Source of the DNA: Nostoc sp. CMAA1605
Lineage (GTDB): Bacteria > Cyanobacteriota > Cyanobacteriia > Cyanobacteriales > Nostocaceae
Direction of reading: 5' to 3'
DNA length: 64,000 nucleotides
Assembly (NCBI RefSeq): GCF_021596505.1
Contig: NZ_PJIZ01000009.1
Coordinates: 47,297 to 111,296 of the forward strand
Shown: piece by piece, positions 37,301 through 45,683 of the stretch
Layout of the letters: every line of letters starts with the position of its first letter
How positions within the stretch are numbered: the first letter of the stretch is position 1
Made by a program: the position numbers and the translations under genes
Notes under the pieces: generated by a model
Database searches by the model: none
Seen by the model: only the letters and a program-made list of their open reading frames with translations
What the model was told of the DNA's origin: nothing

Positions 37301-38988
37301 ACTAGCCACATTTCACTCACATCCCATACCAAACTCTGGCCAATAGCTTGCAGAATTTGGGGAGTGGCCTCGGCAACTGTAGGAGACTCTGCTAGGATGC
37401 GATTGATGACGTATTGTGCGGTTAAATGCTGTTCTGCGCGCTTACGTTCTGTAATATCAATGCCTGTAGCAATAATGTATTCTACTGATCCTTCGCTGTC
37501 TTGAAGAATCGTATTCGACCAAGAAATCAGGCGTAGGCTACCATCTTTAGTTCTCCAATAGTTTTCATAGTTGGGCGTAAGATGACCGACTCTTAACTGC
37601 TCAAAAATTGCTTTGATTGGCTCTACTTCTTCAGGAATTAAAAATAAATTCCAGAAATATCTATCCCTAACTTCATCGAATGAGTAACCAGTTATTTGCT
37701 CACAAGCTTGATTAAATCGAACAATTTTTCCTTGTGAATTGACGACTATGACTAAGGCACTGACTGTATCTAAGACTGCTGAAATGAAATTTCGCTCTTC
37801 ATGCAGTGTATCTTCTACAGTCTTGCGCTGGGTAAATTCACAATAAATCAAATAGTAAATGATCGCCAAAATCAAAAAACTGGCACCGATGGCGATCGCT
37901 ATTTGCAATATTTTCTGATATGCACTATCTTGGACAATCTGTGATTGACGTTGTAGTTCTGCTTTTTCCTTTTGTTTCATATCATGGATAACCTTACGAA
38001 TATCATCCATAAGGTTTTTTCCATGATCGGTCAAAGTAAATTGTAATGCAGCATCAAATCCCTTGTTTTGGCGTAATTCTGTAGTGTGTTTGAGTTCATT
38101 CAGCTTGGCTAATACTAAGGTTCTGAGTAAGTTGAGGTTTTGTTGTTGCGATTGATCAGATATTAAATTTCTCAGATTTTCCATTTCTGGTTGCACTTCT
38201 GTAAGTGCTTCCTGATAGGATTGCAGATAACTTTCTTTGCCAGTGAGAATATAACCTCGTTGCCCAGTTTCAGCATCTTTGATTTTAGATAGTAATTCCT
38301 CTAAGGTATTGATTGTCTCTTGAGTTGTGATAACTTGGTTACTACTATTAATTAAAGCTATTGTATTCTGATAATGAACTAAGCCAATCAGAATTAAAAT
38401 TATCGATGCTAAACCAAAGCCACCTGCAACTCTTTGAAAAAAATGCTTACGTATCTTTTCTACCTGTTTACGTCCATTATTTACAAGTGCTAAATTCGCT
38501 AAATTACGCCGCATCTCCATTTGTTTAATGACTTGGCGACCGATAATTTTTAAAGCTTCCACCTGTTGCGGAGTTAAATTTCTCGGTACATAGTCAACAA
38601 CGCAAAGTGTTCCTAAAGCATAGCCTTCAGGATTGGTTAGCGGTACACCAGCATAAAAGCGAATATGAGGATCAGAAGTCACAAATGGATTTTCGGCAAA
38701 TCTTTCGTCGGCTGTAGCATCAGGTATAGTAAAAACATCAGATTGGAGAATAGCATGGGCGCAAAAGGCAATATCTCTTGGTGTTTCTAGTGCATCTATT
38801 CCAACTTTTGATTTAAACCATTGACGATTTTGATCAACTAAACTGACCAAAGCAACGGGTGTTCCACAAATATATGATGCTAAACTTGTGAGGTCATCAA
38901 ATGCCGCTTCCGATGGAGTATCAAGAATTTTATACTCTAAAAGTGCTTCAATTCTTTGCGCTTCGTTGTCAGGTAATGGTGCCGTCAT
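34336..38988 (-). CDS. Hybrid histidine kinase with CHASE3, PAS, GAF and a DXCF-type cyanobacteriochrome GAF domain
   Basis: 1550 residues. Approximate order: GAF (20-158), TM (186-206), CHASE3 (210-345), TM (361-383), PAS (395-515), GAF (525-685), cyanobacteriochrome-like GAF (712-865), HisKA with His892 in [11 protein letters not shown], HATPase (990-1110), receiver with Asp1190, receiver with Asp1344, HPt with His1496 in QAHHIKGAS. The third GAF has both chromophore cysteines of the blue/green DXCF class. Cys767 lies in [17 protein letters not shown] and Cys795 in [11 protein letters not shown], 28 residues apart as in TePixJ (494/522). All phosphorelay residues are present. It lies next to a partner-switching trio, which suggests that light tunes that circuit. 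Confidence 0.92.
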   Translation of the reverse strand: MTAPLPDNEAQRIEALLEYKILDTPSEAAFDDLTSLASYICGTPVALVSLVDQNRQWFKSKVGIDALETPRDIAFCAHAILQSDVFTIPDATADERFAENPFVTSDPHIRFYAGVPLTNPEGYALGTLCVVDYVPRNLTPQQVEALKIIGRQVIKQMEMRRNLANLALVNNGRKQVEKIRKHFFQRVAGGFGLASIILILIGLVHYQNTIALINSSNQVITTQETINTLEELLSKIKDAETGQRGYILTGKESYLQSYQEALTEVQPEMENLRNLISDQSQQQNLNLLRTLVLAKLNELKHTTELRQNKGFDAALQFTLTDHGKNLMDDIRKVIHDMKQKEKAELQRQSQIVQDSAYQKILQIAIAIGASFLILAIIYYLIYCEFTQRKTVEDTLHEERNFISAVLDTVSALVIVVNSQGKIVRFNQACEQITGYSFDEVRDRYFWNLFLIPEEVEPIKAIFEQLRVGHLTPNYENYWRTKDGSLRLISWSNTILQDSEGSVEYIIATGIDITERKRAEQHLTAQYVINRILAESPTVAEATPQILQAIGQSLVWDVSEMWLVNEQTNILAFSQMWHQPTLDIEEFKTLTQKITFASEMGLPGRVWSSREPIWLVDVVDDDSFLRHEMAAQVGLHGAFGFPIRNGQKVLGVITCFSHKIQQYDPDLVKIMNSIGQQVGQFIQRKQSEQELQRQDRRLQLLGNVALKIRESLQIEEILEISVKEVQQVLQADRILILRLEIDGSVIAVQEAVLPGFPIIKGQRIIDSCFAENYLQKYRQGQISTIENIEQANIRACHVELLQRFAVKANLVVPIIYKHELWGLLVAHQCSQPRQWTHWEIELLRELANQIGIALAQAKLLEAEVMQRKELELARSQAELASQAKSAFLANMSHEIRTPMNAVLGMTGLMLETPLNQMQQDFMETIRISGDALLSLINEILDLSKLESGEMVLENLNFDVSVCLEEVLNLLAPQAHKKGLEIAALIESNVPIYLQGDAGRLRQILMNLVGNAIKFTSTGEVIIRAQLRSPMVHETPLQTATKANIYFTITDTGIGITEENQRKLFTPFTQVDASNTRQYGGTGLGLAICKQLVNLMGGEIGVESQLGEGSKFWFEIPFTQQQEPVISIDEYPVLSDRCLLVVDDNATNRKIICHQAIRWGMQVDQAESADAAIKAMIAACQQNKPYDVVLIDMQMPCIDGLDLGKQIKANLAIAEIPLIMLTSTNQREEVNQALNIGFAAYLVKPVKASRLFDIIMKVLGNKDGVLRQDLKVINQQPEINNTDQKNNHCATSSLKVKILLAEDNLVNQKVALKQLQSLGYNADVAANGQEVLQLLEIMPYDLILMDCQMPVLDGLETTREIHRRPESAFANHRRPVIIAMTANAMKEDRQMCLDAGMDDYLSKPVMKENLALVLEHWSQVVLSNTKKEILEPTDEKTPKIEIENIPIDWQQLQQISENDHDFSMNLLQLFVEDTESRLELIKLAITTNDFHQLAQQAHHIKGASANVGATTMYAAVDQIEQLAQKQEHRGITELILEIEEIFHRIQSFVIAN

Positions 38989-39042
38989 TTTTAATATATT
39001 TTTATAGTGGAAATTATCTTTAAAATATGCAATTAATTAAAT

Positions 39043-39459
39043 TTAGTAAGACTTATTTATTGATAAACAATAGCAATTTTCTGCTATTTGTTTATAATCT
39101 AAACTGTCAGCCAGAATTGACATGATTTTTAACCCACGTCCCCGTTCTTGATGATTTTCCTCAAATTCCGATAACTCTTGTAATTGACGTTCTAAATCAA
39201 AAGGTTGACCCTGAGATAGTATACGTATTTGTATAGATTTTTCAGAACGATAAGCTTCTATATTAATCAGAGTTTCTACGGATAAACCTTGGTGGGCGTG
39301 TTCAACAATATTAGTAAAGCCTTCTATTAGTAAAGTTTGACATTGCCACCAAATTTCTTGTGTGATTACGGGTGGTTGATTAAGTTGCTCAAACCAAGAC
39401 AATACAGACGACAAAGCTGTAATATCTGTATTTATTGTTAGGAATATTTTATGATCCAC
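39043..39459 (-). CDS. Anti-sigma regulatory factor kinase, RsbW/SpoIIAB-like
   Basis: A 138-residue GHKL ATPase of the anti-sigma type. The N-box is EGFTNIVEHAHQGL (Glu and Asn for Mg-ATP) near residue 52. RGRGLKIMSILADSLDY near residue 110 is the G-box. In partner switching such kinases phosphorylate a STAS protein and bind a sigma factor or another client. The STAS protein at 40820 and phosphatase at 39607 supply the other parts. It ends 55 bp before the hybrid kinase gene in the same direction, so the two may share a transcript. It is divergent from the phosphatase gene. Confidence 0.85.
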   Translation of the reverse strand: MDHKIFLTINTDITALSSVLSWFEQLNQPPVITQEIWWQCQTLLIEGFTNIVEHAHQGLSVETLINIEAYRSEKSIQIRILSQGQPFDLERQLQELSEFEENHQERGRGLKIMSILADSLDYKQIAENCYCLSINKSY

Positions 39460-39606
39460 TGGTTATGTATTCAAATATTTATTTTCATCATAATTGAAAT
39501 CATTTAATTTAATTTACGTATATATACTATACATTTATCTGCAAATTATATGTACTTTGAAATTAAAGGAATATTTAATTATAGTAGTGTTGAATGTTCT
39601 TGATTT

Positions 39607-40797
39607 ATGATAAAAATTTTAATTATTGATGATGACCCAATTGTTAGAGCAGCCTTAAACAGAACGCTACAAAAACAGGGTTATGAAACTACTGTTGCGA
39701 GTAACGGAGAGGAAGGAATTGCTCAAGCTAAATTATTGCGCCCAGCCTTAATTATCTGTGATTGGATGATGTCACAGTTAGATGGTTTAGAAGTGTGTCG
39801 CCAAATTAAAGCCAATCCAGAACTAGCTACTACTTTTTTTATTTTGCTCACAGCTAAAGGTGCAGCTCCAGGGGAAGAAGAAGATAGAGTTAGAGGATTA
39901 GATGCTGGAGCCGATGAGTTTATTTCTAAACCAATAGAAATGAGCGAATTAAAGGCGCGGGTAAGAGCAGGATTGAGACTATATCAATTAAATCAAGATT
40001 TACAAAGCCAAAAACAAGCCCTAGAAATACTCAACCAAGATTTACAAACCCAAAAGCAAATTTTAGAAACAGAATTAGCTGAGGCGGCTGATTATGTACG
40101 TTCGCTCTTACCATCTCCACTTGAAGGTGCAGTAACTACAGAAACATTGTTTGTCCCTTCAGCCCAGTTAGGGGGTGATTGTTTCGATTACTATTGGCTT
40201 GATGATGAGCATTTAGCAATTTATTTGTTGGATGTATCAGGACATGGCGTGGGTTCTGCCTTATTATCCGTGTCTGTATTGAATATATTGCGATCGCAAT
40301 CCCTAAGCAATACTAATTTTTACCAACCTAAAGAAGTTCTTAAAGCTCTCAATCAAGCTTTTCAAATGAATAACCACGGTGATAAATACTTCACAATTTG
40401 GTATGGAGTTTATCACCGTGTCAAACGTCAATTGATTTATGCTAATGCTGGACATCCTCCAGCTCTACTCATATCCGGTACATCAAAAACTACCCATCAA
40501 GTTCAAAAACTCAGCTCTTTCGATTTACCAATAGGCTTTTTGCCTGATGTTCACTTTGAAGATGCTGTGTTTGAGGTCGCAGAAAATAGTACCTTATACA
40601 TCTTTAGTGATGGAGTTTATGAAATTAATCAACCAGATGGCAGAATTTGGAGCTTTGATGATTTTCTCAACCTACTAATAGAATATAGTAATGTCAATAA
40701 ATGTTATCTAAAACAAGTTTTAGAACACATTATGAATTTAAATCATCAAGAGAAATTGGAGGATGATTTTTCTCTGTTAAAATTTTTATTTGGTTAA
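39607..40797 (+). CDS. Response regulator with PP2C-like SpoIIE phosphatase domain (RsbU-like)
   Basis: A 396-residue protein. The receiver domain covers residues 1-125 (ILIIDDDPIVRAALNR, phospho-acceptor Asp in LIICDWMMSQLDG, Lys in EFISKPIE). A coiled-coil linker repeats LNQDLQ(S/T)QKQ units at about 130-160. The SpoIIE/PPM phosphatase domain runs from about 170 to 396, with metal-binding aspartates in QLGGDCFDYYW, LLDVSGHGVGSALLS, IFSDGVYE and EDDFSLLKF. This family dephosphorylates STAS anti-anti-sigma factors, freeing the client held by the RsbW-like kinase. The receiver makes it a likely target of the adjacent hybrid kinase and its HPt domain. Confidence 0.92.
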   Translation: MIKILIIDDDPIVRAALNRTLQKQGYETTVASNGEEGIAQAKLLRPALIICDWMMSQLDGLEVCRQIKANPELATTFFILLTAKGAAPGEEEDRVRGLDAGADEFISKPIEMSELKARVRAGLRLYQLNQDLQSQKQALEILNQDLQTQKQILETELAEAADYVRSLLPSPLEGAVTTETLFVPSAQLGGDCFDYYWLDDEHLAIYLLDVSGHGVGSALLSVSVLNILRSQSLSNTNFYQPKEVLKALNQAFQMNNHGDKYFTIWYGVYHRVKRQLIYANAGHPPALLISGTSKTTHQVQKLSSFDLPIGFLPDVHFEDAVFEVAENSTLYIFSDGVYEINQPDGRIWSFDDFLNLLIEYSNVNKCYLKQVLEHIMNLNHQEKLEDDFSLLKFLFG

Positions 40798-40819
40798 GAC
40801 AAATTCTAAAATATCTGTC

Positions 40820-41149
40820 TTATTCTGTCACCGCTAAAAATTGACTATGAAAATCATCTTGATCTAAAAAAACGCGAAAAATTCTATCCATTTTAGTAAG
40901 TTCAAATAACATTCTCACTTGGTCATTAATAGAGCATAGAAAAAGTTTAGTATTAGTATTGCGTACTAGTTGCATTGCCGATACTAAAGAGCCTAAACCA
41001 GAACTATCTATAAATTTCACCTGTTTCATGTCAATCAATAAAACTTCTACGCCACTATCTAAGATATCGCTAATTTCACGACGTAACTGATTACCTCTGA
41101 TACCATCTAAAATTCCCGCAGGTTCAATTACTTTCACTGTTAAACTCAT
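40820..41149 (-). CDS. STAS-domain anti-anti-sigma factor (RsbV/SpoIIAA-like)
   Basis: A 109-residue STAS protein. LLIDMKQVKFIDSSGLGSLV holds the conserved phosphorylation site, with the second serine of DSSGLG (Ser50) as the expected acceptor. ELTKMDRIFRVF near the end is the usual final helix. It would be phosphorylated by the RsbW-like kinase at 39043 and dephosphorylated by the SpoIIE protein at 39607, with which it is tail-to-tail 22 bp apart. Confidence 0.9.
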   Translation of the reverse strand: MSLTVKVIEPAGILDGIRGNQLRREISDILDSGVEVLLIDMKQVKFIDSSGLGSLVSAMQLVRNTNTKLFLCSINDQVRMLFELTKMDRIFRVFLDQDDFHSQFLAVTE

Positions 41150-41242
41150 TTTTGATTTACCCAGTATTTAATATTTGTATTTCATTATTTTGGCATTATT
41201 CTACTAGAACGGCAAGTAGATAATTAACCAAATCAAAACTCA

Positions 41243-41953
41243 TCAATCTGAATTTATTTGATTGGCTAAATATTTTTTCTGAGTTGATAGAGCATTGAAA
41301 AAGCTGGCATTAACCCATTGTCTAGCAATTTCAAATGCTTCAAAATAACCATCTTTCTGCCCTAGCTCCCGCGCCCAGAATCTAGATAATACAAGGATAG
41401 CGTCAAGCTGCATAAAAGCTTTGCTACTCTCTGATTCATAACAACCAATGGCAGCAATTTTTTCTTCAATAACTTCAGTAATATCTACAAAAAAGTTGGG
41501 TTCAAATCCACGTAAAAAGACGGGAGGCGCAGAATACCAAAGAGGAATGTTTCTGCGAGTTGCTACATTAGAAACCGCGATCGCACACACTTCATGATCT
41601 CTGTGTCCATATTTTTCCGGTTGTGGTGCATGAGTAATAATTAAATCAGGTTGCCAACGATTAATAGCATCTTCTGTGACTTTAATAACCGCTTGTGTTG
41701 AAAAAACACACTCTTCTAGAGCATAAAATTCATAATTTGCTCCGATGATTTTACCCGCATCTTCTGCCTCTTGATGGCGTGTACCTTTAATAGACGAACT
41801 AGAAAGATGACCTTCAGTTAAAATTAGACAGCGAATGTTCCATCCTGCTTGAGACATTAAACGTAAAGTCCCAGCCGCAGGTAAAACTTCATCATCAGCA
41901 TGAGCGTAAATAGTTAAGACAGTTTGCGGACTACCGTTTAAATATGTGTTCAT
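41243..41953 (-). CDS. PIG-L/LmbE family deacetylase
   Basis: A 236-residue zinc-dependent N-acetylglucosaminyl deacetylase family member. The metal and catalytic motif YAHADDEVLPAAGTL is at about residues 16-30, and the second zinc ligand lies in YGHRDHEVCAIAV near 118. Family members remove acetyl groups from GlcNAc-containing glycans or small thiols. Its place 40 bp after the cellulose synthase gene in the same direction suggests modification of the polymer or its precursor. That assignment is inference; the substrate is not shown. Confidence 0.87.
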   Translation of the reverse strand: MNTYLNGSPQTVLTIYAHADDEVLPAAGTLRLMSQAGWNIRCLILTEGHLSSSSIKGTRHQEAEDAGKIIGANYEFYALEECVFSTQAVIKVTEDAINRWQPDLIITHAPQPEKYGHRDHEVCAIAVSNVATRRNIPLWYSAPPVFLRGFEPNFFVDITEVIEEKIAAIGCYESESSKAFMQLDAILVLSRFWARELGQKDGYFEAFEIARQWVNASFFNALSTQKKYLANQINSD

Positions 41954-41993
41954 AGTTGGTTTTTGCTTCTACCTAAAAGTAAATACTTTGCTG

Positions 41994-43976
41994 TTATTCT
42001 TTTGTAGGTTGCCAAAAAGACGCGCGTATAATCGCCCATAGAAGTAGCAAGTTGTAAATAGCCCACACACTATTAAGTACGTGAACCCAAGGATTGTTAA
42101 GGTGTCCGGTAGCGAAGCGGAAAATGCTCCAAAGTATGCCTAAGATAGTTAAGGTAAATACAAGTAATTGCGGCCAAACCAACTGGAGATAGATACCTGC
42201 TTGTCTCTGCTTGGGTGTAACTTGAAAATTAATTTTTTGTCCTGTAAAGACACTCCAAACAGCTTGAATTAACAGGGGAAATAGTGCGATCGCATATTGT
42301 TCAGAACGCCAAACCTCACTAGCAGGAATACCCCAAGTAGCGGCTAAAAACGTCAAGCGATTGATTATAAATGCCGGGAAGAAGTGTAGAGCAAAATCAG
42401 CCCCATAACTTTTAACCGGAACAAGCTCTGTGAAAAAATAGATAATTGGGCAAGAAATAAAAATTAAAGTCGCAAAACCAGAAAAATAACTATACATCGT
42501 CTTAAAATATTGCAGACGTTGCCAAAATGTTAACCCTGGCTTTGCTAGAGGATTTTCTCTGAGTAGCACTTGGATAGTTCCTTGCGCCCAACGTAAACGC
42601 TGTTTCAGAGTAGAACTGAGGTCATCTGGTGCTAAACCTTCTGCTAATAACTCATTGTGATAAACAGATTTCCACCCAGCACCATGTAGACGCATGGCTG
42701 TATTCATATCTTCTGTAATACTATTGCTGGATACACCACCTACTAACTGAAATTCATCTAACCGTTTTTCATCTTTGACAAAATCATCAGCAAAATATTG
42801 TAGTCCAACATTAATCAATGCTTCCCGGCGCAGAATGGCATTTGTCCCTGTATAAAAAGCGGCATTCATGCCATCTTTGCCTTGTTGTAGCGGCCCATAA
42901 AATAAACTTGCTCGATGTCCAAAAGGATCGCCTGTAGGAATGTTATAAAAATCTTGTGGTGTTTGTACAAAAGCAATGCGATTCTGCTCATATTTACCTG
43001 TGAAAAGATTATAGGTGTAAAAATATGGCAAAACTCGTCTCAGAAATTGTGGTTTGGGTATATGGTCGGCATCTAAAGTTAAAATAAATTCTCCAGAAGT
43101 TTCTCCAGAGAAAATCGCATAATTAAGATTGCCTGCTTTCGCATGGTGAGGTACGCCAGCAGGTTTTGGTCGAGCAATGTAACGAAATCGAGCCAATTCA
43201 ACTAATTCTAGTTCTTTGTGAGCGATAGCTGCTTCTAACGCTTGTTTTTCAGTTTTGAGACGTTCAGCAATACTTTGATGAGTGGGAGGTAGCCAAAGAA
43301 TCAACTCTCGCAGACTTCGCAAAACCGAGCCAACAGTCTGATCTTCCCAATTGTCAACTTGTTCTGATTCTTGTAACCACTGTTCAGCAGCTTGAGTATG
43401 AGATGTGAGATTTTCTAATTGTTGCAGACGTTCTACTAAACCAGAGCGTTCTGCATCTATTTTATTAGCTTCTTGTTGTAATAGTGGTGATTGTAAATCT
43501 GCAATACATAACCTTTCTGTCATGCTTCTCATGGCCGCCGAGTTACCATCATCCAGCACATAAACTCGCAATTTATTTGCCGGGTAATCTATTGCTAAAG
43601 CCGCTTGAGCCGTTTTTTCTACAATTTCCGGTGGCTCATTGTAACAAGTAATAAATATATCTACACTAGGCCAGTCAACTTGAGGTAAGGGTGGAGTCAT
43701 TTGATCGAGTGACTTAATCTGCCTCACTAAAGGCCGCCACAACCCAATGACAAACATTAAACCACCGAAATAGCTATATATTTCTGCTAATAATAATGGA
43801 ACTGAAAGCCACAGTACATCAAAATTAATTGAATGAGTAATTCGCCATTGCAAATACCAAAGACCGAAAATTAAATTGATTTCTGCTAGGTAGCGAAATA
43901 ATAAAGTTCTTTTTTTTAATTTAGAACGGCTATTGCCCGAAAATTTTAGGGAATTATCAACAGATATAGATGCCAT
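41994..43976 (-). CDS. Cellulose synthase-like GT2 glycosyltransferase (BcsA-like, no PilZ domain)
   Basis: A 660-residue inner-membrane processive glycosyltransferase. Two TM segments precede residue 100. The GT2 core follows: YVLDDGNS near 141, DADHIPKP near 302, SITEDMNTAM and QRLRWAQGTIQ near 462. Four or five TM helices and a FQVTPKQRQAG amphipathic segment end it. About 95 residues of charged helix (roughly 155-250, for example RLKTEKQALEAAIAHKELEL) are inserted between the first and second aspartate motifs, about 161 residues apart instead of about 67 in BcsA. The C-terminal PilZ c-di-GMP receptor domain of typical BcsA is absent. It heads an operon with the PIG-L gene. Confidence 0.9.
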   Translation of the reverse strand: MASISVDNSLKFSGNSRSKLKKRTLLFRYLAEINLIFGLWYLQWRITHSINFDVLWLSVPLLLAEIYSYFGGLMFVIGLWRPLVRQIKSLDQMTPPLPQVDWPSVDIFITCYNEPPEIVEKTAQAALAIDYPANKLRVYVLDDGNSAAMRSMTERLCIADLQSPLLQQEANKIDAERSGLVERLQQLENLTSHTQAAEQWLQESEQVDNWEDQTVGSVLRSLRELILWLPPTHQSIAERLKTEKQALEAAIAHKELELVELARFRYIARPKPAGVPHHAKAGNLNYAIFSGETSGEFILTLDADHIPKPQFLRRVLPYFYTYNLFTGKYEQNRIAFVQTPQDFYNIPTGDPFGHRASLFYGPLQQGKDGMNAAFYTGTNAILRREALINVGLQYFADDFVKDEKRLDEFQLVGGVSSNSITEDMNTAMRLHGAGWKSVYHNELLAEGLAPDDLSSTLKQRLRWAQGTIQVLLRENPLAKPGLTFWQRLQYFKTMYSYFSGFATLIFISCPIIYFFTELVPVKSYGADFALHFFPAFIINRLTFLAATWGIPASEVWRSEQYAIALFPLLIQAVWSVFTGQKINFQVTPKQRQAGIYLQLVWPQLLVFTLTILGILWSIFRFATGHLNNPWVHVLNSVWAIYNLLLLWAIIRASFWQPTKE

Positions 43977-44144
43977 TGTCTGATCAAAATAAATCTAGAG
44001 CAGTTAACTGATTAAACGTAAACAGATACTATTACTTACCTCCTTGCACTATTTTTTGGCATCGCGATCGCCATTCTTGGCGTTGACTTCCAATTTAGTA
44101 TTCCCTAGTGCAATTGTTCACTAACAACCTCAACAGCGAAAGTG

Positions 44145-45683
44145 CTATTGTTGGGAAACTCTCAAATTTTCGTTACTAGAAATCCAGTAACTACCATTAC
44201 TGTCAGTAATTAACTTGGCTGTTGATTTAGGAATTCTTGGTAAACCGCGACCAGAATCGCCTTGTGCCACAGCTTCCCACCAAGGAGATTTCATTGCAGT
44301 AGGACGAATTAAGGGTTGGCGATTCATCACGGTGTACAGCAAAGATTGTAATATCATGCTGTTGGTGCTGCCTGTGAAACCAATGGCTGTTTTACCTGTG
44401 GTTTCATAAAAGCCTTCATAAAAACCTGTCAGGGGGTTATATAAATCAGTTGTGGCTGGGAATAACTTCTGGCTATATTGATTGTCTGGATACAAGGCAT
44501 GATAAGCAAAAGCTACGGCTGTACTGACGATTCGCGCTTGAGGTACAGCTTGCCCATCATCACCTAAAGCCACCCAAGGCTCACCTTTGCCAGTAATGGC
44601 ACTGTGGATAGTGTAAGGCTTGCGGTCTATGAGGGTAGTAGCTGAGGCTGTGAGAGTGCCGCTACGTCGGTAACGTTCGGCTTGTGCTTGGAAAACAGGT
44701 TCAAAGAGCGATCGCATTTTTGGATCTAAGCCAAATTCCAAACCATAAAGTAAGAAAGGATTGCTGACTGTATATTGATTAACCTGGGAATTGGTATCAG
44801 TTCTCTGACGCTGGGTAGGAACTTTCACCCCTTCTACTAATGCAGTTTGATATTCACCCCCCACAGCCGAACCTTCAACATCAAAGCCCCACAGTTGAAA
44901 AGCACGCGCAGCATATTCTTCATAACCTAAGCGAGTTTCGGGGTTTACACGGGTAAGGGTACGCCCTGCTTGATCTTTGGTAACAGTGGCACTAGATAAA
45001 ATCCCATCCCGTACTACCCGCAGATATGACCAATCTAGGACAATTTGATCAACTGCTTTGGTGTACTCTGGATGATAGCTTTTTAAGTTGTACAAGGCGG
45101 CCAGCAGCCTACCTAAATCAAGGGCAGACCAACCGTTACCTTGAGGAACAGGATTTCCACCATAATCTATTGCTTGGAGCGATCGCGTATTGTAACCCCG
45201 ATTGGGCAATTCTCCAGCAAATAACGGTAGTTTACCTAACGCTGCTAACAAATGGCGAGTGCGTTGATCGAATTGTTGAGCAGAAATAATATCAAGCGAT
45301 CGCGCGGCGTGTAATGCTGCTAGATAATCTCCTAATCCCCAAAGAGTAGCACCTTGAAAGTCACTGCGATCGTCTATCAGTCCACTCTGAGAATGATAAT
45401 TCGCTTGAAAATACCTCCATGCTGCTTCTGCATAACGTCGTTCAACTACTGTTAAGGGTCGAGTTAGTTTGAGGTGAGAAGATGAATCTGGACTAGCAAC
45501 TGGGGGAATGGGCGCGATCGCTACCTCAGCCGTATCCGTGGGGGTTTTAGTAGGAGTGCTAGAAGTTGGTGGAGTTGTGGGTGTTGTAGTCGGAGTATTG
45601 TTAGTGGGTGGTTTAGTTGGTTTAGTTGTGGGTGTTGTAGTCGGAGTATTGTTAGTAGGTGGTTTAGTTGGTTTAGTTGTGGA
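44145..45683 (-). CDS. DUF3131 protein, second half of a frameshifted two-domain gene
   Basis: From about 45755 downward this frame is open to 44145 but has no ATG or GTG; a TTG at 45251 lies inside the DUF3131 domain. The start of the frame reads STTKPTKPPTNNTPTTTP, a Pro/Thr linker, then a full DUF3131 domain: RRYAEAAWRYFQANYHSQSGL, GATLWGLGDYLAALHAARSL and GWSALDLGRLLAALY. The upstream DUF3131 gene runs into the same DNA in another frame. Adding one T in the TTTT run (plus-strand A4 at 45683-45686) would join them into one protein of about 940 residues with two domains. DUF3131 proteins resemble glucoamylase-like hydrolases; a glycan role fits the neighbouring synthase. Confidence 0.7.
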   Translation of the reverse strand, partial: STTKPTKPPTNNTPTTTPTTKPTKPPTNNTPTTTPTTPPTSSTPTKTPTDTAEVAIAPIPPVASPDSSSHLKLTRPLTVVERRYAEAAWRYFQANYHSQSGLIDDRSDFQGATLWGLGDYLAALHAARSLDIISAQQFDQRTRHLLAALGKLPLFAGELPNRGYNTRSLQAIDYGGNPVPQGNGWSALDLGRLLAALYNLKSYHPEYTKAVDQIVLDWSYLRVVRDGILSSATVTKDQAGRTLTRVNPETRLGYEEYAARAFQLWGFDVEGSAVGGEYQTALVEGVKVPTQRQRTDTNSQVNQYTVSNPFLLYGLEFGLDPKMRSLFEPVFQAQAERYRRSGTLTASATTLIDRKPYTIHSAITGKGEPWVALGDDGQAVPQARIVSTAVAFAYHALYPDNQYSQKLFPATTDLYNPLTGFYEGFYETTGKTAIGFTGSTNSMILQSLLYTVMNRQPLIRPTAMKSPWWEAVAQGDSGRGLPRIPKSTAKLITDSNGSYWISSNENLRVSQQ

